Below are positions 18,056 through 27,328 of a DNA stretch of 64,000 nucleotides, piece by piece. Below the pieces are notes generated by a model. The model searched no databases, was not told the DNA's origin, and saw nothing but the letters and a program-made list of their open reading frames with translations. Source of the DNA: Nostoc sp. UHCC 0926 (GTDB lineage Bacteria > Cyanobacteriota > Cyanobacteriia > Cyanobacteriales > Nostocaceae). Positions within the stretch are counted from its first letter, which is position 1. Each line of letters opens with the position of its first letter. The position numbers and the translations under genes are program-made. The stretch spans positions 1,674,001-1,738,000 of the forward strand of contig NZ_CP117768.1 of assembly GCF_028623165.1 (NCBI RefSeq), given 5' to 3'.

Positions 18056-18338
18056 CTAGTACCAGGCGGAAGTCAAAAGTCAAACAATTTTGGATTTTGG
18101 ATTTTGGATTTTGGATTAACCCCGTGCCTCTTGGGTACGGGGCTTGAAGATTTTAGATTGACGATTTTGAATTTATTCCGCCCACCAGGGGCGGGGCATG
18201 AACCGAAGTAATTCTTGGTTTTTTAATCTAAAATCTAAAATCTAAAATCTAAAATTCGTAGTCAAAAGTCAAAAATATTATGGGATGGGCTTTTTAGGGA
18301 TTTTAAATGGTTGCTCTATTTACGCCGTGGTGTACTAG
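18056..18338. repeat. CTAGTAC-ended element, interrupted by a MITE
   Basis: The segment begins CTAGTACC(A)GGCGGAAGTC and ends TTTACGCCGTGGTGTACTAG, with inverted CTAGTAC termini. A homologous, uninterrupted 113-bp copy lies at 49929-50041, sharing GGCGGAAGTCA, GGCTTTTTAGGG and AAATGGTTGCTCTATTT. The extra length here is the MITE-like insertion at 18084-18259 plus its duplicated AGTCAA. Confidence 0.65.
18084..18259 (+). mobile_element. AGTCAA-flanked MITE-like element, copy 1
   Basis: A 176-bp non-coding element between AGTCAA direct repeats (18078-18083 and 18260-18265). The left end is ACAATTTTGGATTTTGG; the reverse complement of the right end is ACGAATTTTAGATTTTAG, so about 30 bp of imperfect terminal inverted repeat is made of heptamers. 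The interior has two GC hairpins (CCCCGTGCC...GTACGGGG and CCGCCC-ACCA-GGGGCGG). It sits inside another dispersed repeat, so this is a nested insertion. Confidence 0.8.
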
Positions 18339-18415
18339 ACTTCCTCTTTAACCGCTTTGCCCATGATGACGTAGGTTAAGCTAATCGTCATTCTCCTAAC
18401 TTCTCACTCTAAAAA

Positions 18416-19762
18416 ATGGTTCCTTCCAGACGAGTTTATTTATTGTTGGTTTTGGGTATAGTAATATCTACGACGGGCATAGCAGCAGCCCCGATCCTAT
18501 CCCTTTTTGTCAGTATTAGAGCAACGATCGCCATCACTTTGTTATTTGATGCCATCATTCTAGGATTGATGGTTATAGATGGTTTACGGGTGCGGCGTTC
18601 TCGCGTGCAGATTACCCGCGAATTACCGTCACGATTATCGATTGGGCGGGATAATCCGGTGATCCTAAAAGTAACATCACCAAATGCCAACGCCTTAATT
18701 GAAATCTGCGATTACTACCCAACAGGGTTTGGCGTATCTGCACCCGCACTCCGGGCTATTGTTAAGAGTAACAGCACCCAAGAATTGACGTATACCGTCA
18801 ACCCAACACAGCGCGGCGAGTTTCCTTGGGGAAATATTCAAGTCCGACAGTTGGGACTTTGGGGATTAGCTTGGGATGATTGGCAAATTTCCCAAAGTCT
18901 GCCAGTGAAAGTTTATCCTGATTTAGTGGGGTTGCGATCGCTCACAATTCGTCTGACACTGCAATCATCAGGATCAATGCGCCAATCTCGCCAAACTGGT
19001 ATTGGTACAGAGTTTGCCGAACTGCGGAACTATCGCACTGGTGACGATTTACGGTTTATTGATTGGAAAGCTACCGCCCGTCGGGTTGGGGCCTATGGTA
19101 ATGCAACGCCACTGGTGAGGGTTTTGGAACCAGAACAGGAGCAAACATTACTTATCTTGCTTGATCGCGGACGGTTAATGACAGCAAAAGTGCAGAATTT
19201 GCAGCGATTTGACTGGGGTTTGAATGCAACTTTGTCCTTAGCTTTGGCGGGGTTACATCGAGGCGATCGCGTGGGTATTGGTGTATTTGACCGCCAGATA
19301 CATACGTGGATTCCCCCAGAACGTGGTCAACATCATTTGAATCAGCTAATTGATCGCCTGACTCCAATTCAACCAGTGTTATTTGAATCTGATTATTTGG
19401 GGGCGGTGACAAATGTTGTGCAACGTCAAACTCGCAGGGCGCTGGTAGTGGTGATTACCGACTTAGTTGATGTCACCGCTTCTACAGAACTCCTGGCCGC
19501 ACTTTCCAAGCTAGCACCCCGCTATCTCCCATTTTGCGTTACTCTGCGAGATCCGCAAGTTGATCGTCTGGCACACACCTTCACAGATGATGTTACAAAT
19601 GCTTATGCCCGTGCAGTAGCACTCGATTTATTAATGCAACGACAAGTAGCATTTGCTCAGTTGAAACAAAAAGGTGTATTGGTACTAGATGCACCAGCAA
19701 ATCAAATTGCCGATCAGTTGGTTGAGCGATATCTGCAACTCAAAGCGCGAAATCAACTTTAG
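18416..19762 (+). CDS. DUF58 domain protein
   Basis: A 448-residue protein. Two N-terminal membrane helices (about 5-28 and 32-52) are followed by a beta-rich domain and a DUF58 region with the diagnostic YRTGDDLRFIDWKATARR motif (about residues 205-225) and a vWA-like fold (LLILLDRGR, VVVITDLVD). DUF58 proteins usually sit beside MoxR-type AAA ATPases and are thought to help assemble or regulate membrane or envelope complexes. No MoxR gene is adjacent here. The start ATG lies close after an AT-rich leader; no strong ribosome-binding site is visible. Confidence 0.9.
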   Translation: MVPSRRVYLLLVLGIVISTTGIAAAPILSLFVSIRATIAITLLFDAIILGLMVIDGLRVRRSRVQITRELPSRLSIGRDNPVILKVTSPNANALIEICDYYPTGFGVSAPALRAIVKSNSTQELTYTVNPTQRGEFPWGNIQVRQLGLWGLAWDDWQISQSLPVKVYPDLVGLRSLTIRLTLQSSGSMRQSRQTGIGTEFAELRNYRTGDDLRFIDWKATARRVGAYGNATPLVRVLEPEQEQTLLILLDRGRLMTAKVQNLQRFDWGLNATLSLALAGLHRGDRVGIGVFDRQIHTWIPPERGQHHLNQLIDRLTPIQPVLFESDYLGAVTNVVQRQTRRALVVVITDLVDVTASTELLAALSKLAPRYLPFCVTLRDPQVDRLAHTFTDDVTNAYARAVALDLLMQRQVAFAQLKQKGVLVLDAPANQIADQLVERYLQLKARNQL

Positions 19763-19787
19763 CTAATTGTATTAATGAATCAAATGC

Positions 19788-19809
19788 GAGGTGCTTAAAA
19801 TAGCACCTC
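19788..19809. terminator. Perfect hairpin after the first RTX gene
   Basis: GAGGTGCT-TAAAAT-AGCACCTC, an 8-bp perfect stem between the convergent DUF58 and RTX genes. A related hairpin follows the second and third RTX genes (24001-24030 and 27261-27292), each with covariant stem bases. No long T-run follows, so it may act as an mRNA 3'-end stabiliser rather than a classical terminator. Confidence 0.55.
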
Positions 19810-19849
19810 ACAATCCATGCCTAAAGTGATCAAAGAGTTCTAATCACGA

Positions 19850-22759
19850 TTAGACAACCACAAAATTGTTTTTGGTTAGTGACAATCCAGCAGATAGTTG
19901 TGCGAATTTTACCTGAGTAAATCCAGACGCACTGCCATCTTGGTCAAAGTACAGTCCACCTGTAGAATTATCATAGATAAATCGTTGAGCGATCGTCGTT
20001 GCAGATGCTCCAAGGGTAAACTGACTTATCTTAAGTGAACCGATTGATAACCCGCCACCAAAACCAGCAGCCGATACCCGAATGATTTCATTAGTGGCAT
20101 TGAAGTCATAAAGACGATCAACACCTTCGTTGTAACTATTGAAAGCAAAGGTATCAGTACCATTATTTCCATAGAGGGTGTCATTACCAAAACCACCTGT
20201 CAGGATATCATTGCCATCGCCCCCAGACAGCAGGTTCTTGCCTGTTGAACCGCTAGCACTCAAGGTATCGTTACCAGCACCACCGTCGAGAGTGTTATTG
20301 CCAGACGAGTGAGAGTCACTTGTGCTGCCTGAGTTGCGTTGTGAGTATGGATCTTCGCTGGGAAAGGATTCGATGTAGCCAGCAATGGAGAGAGAATCAT
20401 TGCCATCGCCCCCAAAGAGCAAATTATTGCCTGTTGAACCACTAGCACTCAAGGTATCGTTACCAGCACCACCGTTGAGGGTATTATTGCCAGACGAACG
20501 AGAGTCCGTAAAGGCGTAGGGATCTCCTCCGTAGGAGCCAGCAATGGAGAGAGAATCATTGCCATCGCCCCCAAAGAGCAAATTATTGCCTGTTGAACCG
20601 CTAGCACTCAAGTTATCGTCCCCAGCGCCACCGTTGAGGGTGTTCTTGCCAGACGAGCGAGAGTCGTAGTAGTCGTTTACGTACACGAAGCTGTAGTAGC
20701 CAGAGACGGAAAGAAAATCATTGCCATCGTCCCCAGAAAGGAGGTTATCGCCAATCAGGGTATCATTACCCGTACCACCAATCAGGGTATCATTTCCCGC
20801 ACCACCAATCAGGGTATCATTCCCCGCACCACCAATCAGGGTATCATTCCCCGCACCACCAATCAGGGTATCATTCCCCGCACCACCAATCAGGGTATCA
20901 TTCCCCGCACCACCGCGCAGCAAGTCGTTGCCACTCAAGCCATTGATTTTGTCATTACCGCCCTGACCATTAACGACATCATTTGAGTTATCTAAACCCG
21001 TAATATTGTTAGAGAGGTCATTGAGGAAGGTCACTGTGTTCTTGATGCCGATGCTCGTATCAGTAGAGTTGGCATCCAGGACATTAAAGCTGTCGATAAT
21101 GCTAGTTTCCCCATCAAATAGGATATTACCGATAGCTGGTCTGGCTCCAGAAGCTTTCAAATTCTCCAAGTTTTCTAGTTTGAAGTTTTGCAGGATGACT
21201 TTGGCATCAGCCTCATGTTCATAGGTGATTTCCAGATTGTTGCCATTCTGGGTGAGCAGTAAATTTCGGGCAGTTAAGCCTGCACCAAGGAATTTTATGG
21301 TATCCACTTCGGCAATGACTTCTGCTGTCGGGTTAGTTCTTTTACCCACGCCACTGAAATTAGTGATAGTATCAGTGCCGTCGCCCAAATTGTAAACAAA
21401 TTTATCCTTGCCACGGCCACCAGTGAGGATATCATTGCCATAACCACCATAAAGGGTGTTATTACCAGAGGCATTAGAGGCAAAGAGAGTATCATTGCCA
21501 TCGCCCCCAGAGAGTAGGTTATCGCCTGTTGAACCGCTAGCATTCAAGTTATCGTTACCTGCACCACCGTTGAGAGTGTTATTGCCAGACGAGCGAGAGT
21601 CGTATGTGGTGGAGAGGTTGCGGGGTTCGTACGGATCTTCGTAGGGGGTGTAGCTGTAGTAGCCAGAGATGGAGAGAGAATCATCGCCATCGCCACCATC
21701 TAGTAGATTATTGCCTGATGAACCGCTAGCACTTAAGGTATCGTTACCAGCACCACCGTTGAGGGTGTTATTGCCAGACGAGCGAGAGTCATTATTGAAG
21801 TAAGGATTTCCTTGGTAGTAGCCAGAAACGGAGAGAGAATCATTGCCATCGCCCCCAGAGAGCAGATTATTGCCTGATGAACCGCTAGCACTTAAGGTAT
21901 CGTTACCAGCCCCACCATTGAGGGTGTTCTTGCCAGACGAGCGAAGGTCGCCGCCATCTGGATAGTTGGTGTACTGGTAGCCAGAGACGGAGAGAGAATC
22001 ATTGCCATCGCCCCCAGAGAGCAGATTATTGCCTGTTGAACTGTTAGCGTTCAAGTCATCGTTACCTACACCACCGTTGAGGGTATTATTGCCCGCACCA
22101 CCAATGAGAGTATCATTCCCCGTACCACCCCGCAGCAAATCGTTGCCACTCAAGCCGTCGATTTTGTCATTACCCCCCTGACCATTGATGACATCATCTG
22201 AGTTATCTAAACCCGTAATATTGTTAGAAAGGTCATTGAGGAAAGTCACCGTGTTCTTGATGCCGATGCTCGGATCAGTAGAGTTGGCATCTAGGACATC
22301 AAAACTATCGGTGATGCTAGTTTGCCCATCAAACAGGATATTACCGATAGCTGCTCTGGCTCCAGAAGCTTTCAGATTCTCCAAGTTTTCTAATTTGAAG
22401 TTTTTTAGAATAACTATGGCATCAGGCACCCCTTCAAAGGTGATTTCCAGATTGCTGCCATTCTGGGCAAGCAGCAAATTTCGGGCAGTTAAGCCAGCAC
22501 CAAGGAATTTGATGGTATCCACTTCGGCAATCACTGCTGCTGTGGGATTTACACCTTTACCAATGCCAGCGAAATCGGTGATTGTATCACTACCGTCACC
22601 CAAGTTGTAAACAAATTTATCCTTACCACCGCCACCAATCAAAGTGTCGTTATCCTTGTTAGCTGTGATGGTATCATTCCCGGCAAGACCCTTAATCGTA
22701 TCCGCGCTGTTACCGCCCAGTAAGATATCATTACCGTTAGTTCCAATGATATTTGCCAT
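19850..22759 (-). CDS. RTX-like calcium-binding repeat protein 1
   Basis: A 969-residue protein, start at [15 protein letters not shown] (22759) as in its paralogues; the frame extends four codons further upstream. It consists largely of glycine-rich nonapeptides of the GGxGxDxLxGG type that bind Ca2+ and form beta-rolls. These are interleaved with longer [15 protein letters not shown] blocks and two copies of a conserved non-repeat module ([11 protein letters not shown]...[17 protein letters not shown]...GNILFDGQ). The last about 110 residues ([20 protein letters not shown] ... NNFVVV) are a conserved C-terminal domain, as expected for a type I secretion signal region. No cleavable signal peptide is seen. 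The transporter is not in this window. Surface or extracellular matrix protein is the likely role. Confidence 0.88.
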   Translation of the reverse strand: MANIIGTNGNDILLGGNSADTIKGLAGNDTITANKDNDTLIGGGGKDKFVYNLGDGSDTITDFAGIGKGVNPTAAVIAEVDTIKFLGAGLTARNLLLAQNGSNLEITFEGVPDAIVILKNFKLENLENLKASGARAAIGNILFDGQTSITDSFDVLDANSTDPSIGIKNTVTFLNDLSNNITGLDNSDDVINGQGGNDKIDGLSGNDLLRGGTGNDTLIGGAGNNTLNGGVGNDDLNANSSTGNNLLSGGDGNDSLSVSGYQYTNYPDGGDLRSSGKNTLNGGAGNDTLSASGSSGNNLLSGGDGNDSLSVSGYYQGNPYFNNDSRSSGNNTLNGGAGNDTLSASGSSGNNLLDGGDGDDSLSISGYYSYTPYEDPYEPRNLSTTYDSRSSGNNTLNGGAGNDNLNASGSTGDNLLSGGDGNDTLFASNASGNNTLYGGYGNDILTGGRGKDKFVYNLGDGTDTITNFSGVGKRTNPTAEVIAEVDTIKFLGAGLTARNLLLTQNGNNLEITYEHEADAKVILQNFKLENLENLKASGARPAIGNILFDGETSIIDSFNVLDANSTDTSIGIKNTVTFLNDLSNNITGLDNSNDVVNGQGGNDKINGLSGNDLLRGGAGNDTLIGGAGNDTLIGGAGNDTLIGGAGNDTLIGGAGNDTLIGGTGNDTLIGDNLLSGDDGNDFLSVSGYYSFVYVNDYYDSRSSGKNTLNGGAGDDNLSASGSTGNNLLFGGDGNDSLSIAGSYGGDPYAFTDSRSSGNNTLNGGAGNDTLSASGSTGNNLLFGGDGNDSLSIAGYIESFPSEDPYSQRNSGSTSDSHSSGNNTLDGGAGNDTLSASGSTGKNLLSGGDGNDILTGGFGNDTLYGNNGTDTFAFNSYNEGVDRLYDFNATNEIIRVSAAGFGGGLSIGSLKISQFTLGASATTIAQRFIYDNSTGGLYFDQDGSASGFTQVKFAQLSAGLSLTKNNFVVV
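20753..20915. repeat. 27-bp perfect tandem repeat inside RTX gene 1
   Basis: Six to seven consecutive 27-base units (core CCAATCAGGGTATCATT) encode NDTLIGGAG repeats. The near identity at the DNA level, not just protein level, indicates recent expansion and predicts length variation between strains. Confidence 0.85.
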
Positions 22760-23706
22760 AATTTTTACCAACCTAAATCGATTTTTTCAGTAACTAAAGT
22801 TCTCAATCTGCTGTTAATGCTGTTTTCGGGAACAAATAACTCGTCAAAATTTGACATTTTCGGCATAGTTTAACTTCACCCTTGAGGGATCAGTAATATT
22901 TCTCGAAGATTCACCCTTTAAATGGCTTGTAAATAACACTTGCCAACTATTGAGAACTATCTAAATCTTAGACACTGTACACAATTATCAGCGTGTGCAT
23001 TCTAGTCAAATACATAGTTTCAGGCTTTTTTTAATTATCCTTGACTCAGTAGCTTCGGCTACACCTAAACCAGCCATCGCTGAAAAAACCTCGAAAAATC
23101 AAGCTTGAATGTCTAAAACTCACACTTGATAGTTGGTTTTGTTATCAATGCGTAAGTCTTACTGTCTTCAAAATAGCGAACAATTGACTTTTAAAAGAGA
23201 AAAGATATTTTTATGGCTCGTTGTGGGCTATTGCCCGTGCGTGTCTAGCTTGAAAATAGGGAACATTTAAATAACCCGATAATGACGACTAGATATTAGC
23301 GTATTTACTTAGACGTTTATACTGATTTCAGCAGAATCTTTACAGATTCTTGATATTATTTGCCGATAAATATATATATTAGTATTTCTCTTCGTCTATT
23401 CTTCACATTTTTAGAATTTATAGGCAATTATTTATTTGCAGAAAGCAGCAGGCAAATGCTCAAAGGACTGATCAAAAAATACATATTTGACTTTTGATCG
23501 CTGTGATACCTTTCCTGCGGAACGCTACGCATAGCAAGATACCCATAGGGGTACGGTAAGTAAGCTCTCTAACAGAAGCGACACCAACGCTAACGCCTGG
23601 GTTGGGGTAGTTGCAGCTATGATCAAGATTAAGCGATGCCTACGCCTGGCAATTTTTTGTATCTAAACAAGAATCGCTATAGGTTACCAAAATTATGAAC
23701 GCAGAC
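22760..23706. repeat. Duplicated upstream block A (RTX gene 1 promoter region)
   Basis: About 950 bases without a gene. It is nearly identical to 26203-27166 and related to 30944-31740 and, inverted, to 33880-34047. The block next to the start (GGTTGGTAAAAATT as leader, AAATCGATTTTTTCAG) is conserved in all four RTX copies. Farther out are an AT-rich zone (23330-23430) and a GC-rich repeat patch (23512-23600). It probably carries the promoter and a conserved 5' untranslated leader. Confidence 0.8.
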
Positions 23707-23904
23707 TTAAACAATTCGTAGTTCGTAATTCGTAATGACGCTCTCTACCAGACCAGAGGCGAACGCGGACTCCTTCGTGCTACAAAGACAGTAATTATGT
23801 TTTGTGACGGGGATTTCAACCCCGACACAAAACAAGCCGTTTATAGAAACGGAGGTATCAACCCCTATTCAATTACGAATTACGAATTAGTAATTACGAA
23901 TTAT
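23707..23904. mobile_element. Non-coding insertion with TTCGTAATTCGTAAT ends
   Basis: About 198 bp present in duplicated block A but absent at the corresponding site in block B (27166). The left end reads GTAGTTCGTAATTCGTAATG and the right end ATTACGAATTACGAATTAG, inverted copies of each other. Internal hairpins are TTTTGTGACGGGG / CCCCGACACAAAA and CCGTTT-ATAG-AAACGG. The paralogous empty site argues that this is an insertion in copy A. Confidence 0.65.
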
Positions 23905-23907
23905 GAT

Positions 23908-23948
23908 GAACACTTGCAAACTATCTACACCCATGCCCAAAGCTGAGG
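23908..23948 (+). pseudogene. Fragment of the JAMM peptidase gene 5' end, copy A
   Basis: GAACACTTGCAAACTATC and the bases after it match the 5' coding region of the gene at 31724 (31742-31776, encoding EHLQTIRTHAES) with few changes. The fragment breaks off after about 40 bases. It shows that the duplicated unit reached into the peptidase gene. Confidence 0.7.
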
Positions 23949-24000
23949 AACAAAATCCAACATTTACTCTCTGCTAACAGTAATTGTATTCAACAATCTA

Positions 24001-24030
24001 ATGGGAGGTGCTTAAAATAGAACCTCCCAT
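24001..24030. terminator. Hairpin after RTX gene 2
   Basis: ATGGGAGGT ... ACCTCCCAT, a 9-bp stem with a 12-base loop, 39 bases beyond the stop of the second RTX gene. It is equivalent in position to 19788-19809 but has different stem bases, and an identical copy lies at 27261-27292. Confidence 0.5.
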
Positions 24031-24068
24031 TGCCTGCTGCTTAGTGATAGAAGAACGCTAATTATTGA

Positions 24069-26202
24069 TTAAACAACCATAAAATTGTTTTTGGTTAGAG
24101 ACAATCCAGTAGATAGTTGTGCAAATTTTACCTGAGTAAATCCAGACGCACTGCCATCTTGGTCAAAGTACAGTCCACCCGTAGAATTATCATAGATAAA
24201 TCGTTGAGCGATCGTCGTTGCAGATGCTCCAAGGGTAAACTGACTTATCTTAAGTGAACCGATTGATAACCCGCCACCAAAACCAGCAGCCGATACTTGA
24301 ATGAATTCATTAGTGGCATTGAAGTCATAAAGACGATCAACACCTTCGTTGTAACTATTGAAAGCAAAGGTATCAGTACCAGATCCTCCAATTAGGCTAT
24401 CATTACCTTTGCCACCTGTGAGGATATCATTGCCAAAACCACCATCAAGAGTGTTATTGCCTAATGCGCCATAGGCGGAAAGAGTATCATTGCCATCACC
24501 CCCAAAGAGTAGGTTCTTGCCTGTTGAATAATCAACACTCAAGTTATCGGCACCAGCGCCACCATTAAGGGTGTTATTGCCAGATGCTCTACGATAGACT
24601 GCGTGGCCGTCGCCTAAGTAGTCGTCGTACTCGTAGCCAGAGGCAAAGAGAGAATCATTTCCATCGCCCCCATCCAGTAGGTTATCGCCTGATGAATAGT
24701 TAACATTCAAGTAATCCTTACCAGCGCCACCATTGAGGGTGTTATTGCCAGTGGTACCAAAATAATTTCCTCCCCAGCCGTAGCCGTAGCCAGAGGCAAA
24801 GAGAGAATCATTACCATCGCCCCCAGAGAGTAGGTTATCGCCTGATGAATAGTTAACATTCAAGTTATCGTTACCAACGCCACCTTTGAGGGTGTCATCG
24901 CCAGAGGTGTTCCAATACCTGTAGCCCTCGAAGTCAGAGGCAAAGAGAGTATCATTGCCATCGCCCCCAGAGAGTAGGTTATTGCCTGTTGAAATGTTAG
25001 CGCTCAAGTAATCGTCGCCAGCGCCACCGTTGAGGGTATTATTCCCAACGGCAAGATTGACGGAGAGAGTATCATTGTTATCGCCACCATCCAGTAGGTT
25101 ATTGCCTGTTGAAAACATTGCATCCAAGTAATCGTCACCAGCGCCACCGTTGAGGGTGTTCTTACCAGATGCGCCATCTCGGTAGCTACCAGAGGCTATA
25201 AGAGAATCATTGCCATCGCCACCAGAGAGCAGGTTATTACCTCTTGAAATGCCAGCACTCAAATAATCGTTACCAGCGCCACCGTTGAGGGTGTTTTTAC
25301 CAGAAGTGTCATAGTCAGATGCTAAGAGAGTATCATTGCCATTGCCACCAGAGAGCAGGTTATTACCTGTTGAAATGTTAGCGCTCAAGTAATCGTCACC
25401 AGCACCACCGTTAAGGGTGTCATTGCCCGCACTACCAATGAGAGTATCATTCCCTATATCTCCTTGCAGCAGGTCATTCCCCGTACCACCAACGAGAGTA
25501 TCATTCCCCGTACCACCAACGAGAGTATCATTCCCCGTACCACCAATGAGAGTATCATTTCCTGCACCACCTCTGAGGATGTCGTTGCCACTCAAGCCGT
25601 CAATGATGTCATTACCCCCCCTGACCATTGATGACATCATCTGAGTTATCTAAACCCGTAATATTGTTGGATAGGTCATTGAGAAAGGTTACTGTGTTCT
25701 TGATGCCGATGCTCGGATCAGTAGAGTTAGCATCCAGGACATTAAAGCTGTCGGTGATCCTAGTTTGCCCATCAAACAGGATATTACCGATAGCTGGTCT
25801 GGCTCCAGAAGCTTTCAAATTCTCCAAGTTTTCTAATTTAAAGTTTTGCAGGATGACTTTTGTACCATCTTGCCCTTCAAAGGTGATTTCCAGATTGTTA
25901 CCATTCTGGGCAAGCAGCAGATTTCGGGCAGTTAAGCCAGTACCCTGGAATTTGATGGTATCCACTTCAGCAATCACTGCTGCTGTGGGATTTACACCTT
26001 TACCAATGCCAGCGAAATCGGTGATTGTATCAGTACCGTCACCCAAGTTGTAAACAAATTTATCCTTACCACCGCCACCAATCAGAGTGTCGTTACCCTT
26101 GTTAGCTGTGATGGTATCGTTGCCTGCAAGACCCTTAATCGTATCCGCGCTGTCACCGCCCAGTAGGGTATCATTACCGTTGGTTCCAATAATATTTGCC
26201 AT
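24069..26202 (-). pseudogene. RTX-like calcium-binding repeat protein 2, frameshifted at a C-tract
   Basis: Two overlapping minus-strand frames, 26202-25612 (begins [16 protein letters not shown]) and 25640-24069, together make one protein of about 710 residues homologous end to end to RTX proteins 1 and 3. The break is at 25615-25621, where seven C replace the six C found at the same place in both intact paralogues (in the codons for GQGGND). One extra base ends the first frame in or near GQGG. Otherwise all modules are present: N-terminal region, NDTLIGG repeats, and the C-terminal domain ending NNFMVV. This may be an authentic frameshift, a phase-variable OFF state or a sequencing error. 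The N-terminal frame alone would make a 196-residue product. Confidence 0.85.
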
Positions 26203-27166
26203 AATTTTTACCTACCTAAATCGATTTTTTCAGTAACTTAAGTTCTCAATCTGCTGTTAGTGCTGTTTTAGGGAACAAATAACTCGCCAAAATTTGACAT
26301 TTTCGGCATAGTTTAACTTCACTTTTGAGGAGCAGTAATATTTCTCGAAGATTCACCCTTTAACTGGCTTGTAAATAACACTTGCCAACTATTGAGAACT
26401 ATCTAAATCTTAGACACCGTACACAATTATCAGCGTGTGCATTCAGTCAAATACATAGTTTCAGGCTTTTTTTAATTATCTTTGATTCAGTAACTTCGGC
26501 ATAGCCTAAACCAGCCATCGCTGAAAAAACCTCGTCGGAAATTCAAGCTTGAATGCCTAAAACTCACACTTAATAGTTTGTTTTGTTGTCAATGCGTAAG
26601 TCTTACTGTCTTAAAAATAGCGAATAATTGACTCTTAATAGAGAATAGATATTTTTATGGCCTCGTTGTGGGCTATTGCCCGTGGGTGTCTAGCTTGAAA
26701 ATAGGGAACATTTAAATAACCCGATAATGACTAGATATTAGCGTATTTACTTAGACATTTATACTGATTTCAGCAGAATCTTTACAGATTCTTGATATTA
26801 TTTGCCGATAAGTATATATATTAGTACTTCTCTTCGTCTATTCTTCACATTTTTAGAATTTATAGGCAATTATTTATTTGCAGAAAGCAGCAGGCAAATG
26901 CTCAAAGAACTGATCAAAAAATACATATTTGACTTTTGATCGCAGCGATACCTTTCCTGCGGAACGCTACGCGTAGCAAGATCCCCGTAGGGGTACGGTA
27001 AGCTTCTCTACCAGAGGCGACGCCAACGCTAACGCCTGGGTTGGGCGTAGTTGCAGCTATGATCAAGATTAAGCGTAGGCGTAGCCCGCCGCAGGCATCG
27101 CCTAGCAATGTTTTGTATCTAAGCAAGAATCGCTATAGGTAGGTTACCAAAATTATGAGCGCAGAC
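26203..27166. repeat. Duplicated upstream block B (RTX gene 2 promoter region)
   Basis: A copy of 22760-23706 with minor differences. It carries the same conserved leader (TAGGTAGGTAAAAATT before the ATG) and AT-rich zone, but the GC-rich patch has accumulated other short repeat strings (26955-27110). It lacks the 198-bp insertion of block A. Confidence 0.8.
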
Positions 27167-27168
27167 AT

Positions 27169-27213
27169 GAACACTTGCAAACTATCTACACCCATGCCCA
27201 AAGCTGAGGAACA
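27169..27213 (+). pseudogene. Fragment of the JAMM peptidase gene 5' end, copy B
   Basis: GAACACTTGCAAACTATC and following bases, the same fragment as at 23908-23948, again homologous to codons 7-18 of the gene at 31724. Here it sits directly next to GCGCAGACAT, without the insertion. Confidence 0.7.
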
Positions 27214-27260
27214 AAATCCAACATTTACTCTCTGCTAACAGTAATTGTATTCAACAATCT

Positions 27261-27292
27261 AATGGGAGGTGCTTAAAATAGAACCTCCCATT
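27261..27292. terminator. Hairpin after RTX gene 3
   Basis: AATGGGAGGT ... ACCTCCCATT, a 10-bp stem, 37 bases beyond the stop of the third RTX gene and identical to the hairpin after RTX gene 2. It belongs to the duplicated unit. Confidence 0.5.
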
Positions 27293-27328
27293 GCGTGCTG
27301 CTTAGTGATAGAAGAACGCTAATTATGA

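Noticed and set aside
20721..22610. Plus-strand ORFs of 60-141 codons inside the RTX genes
   Set aside because: Repetitive antisense frames of the nonapeptide-coding DNA ([13 protein letters not shown]), without independent support.
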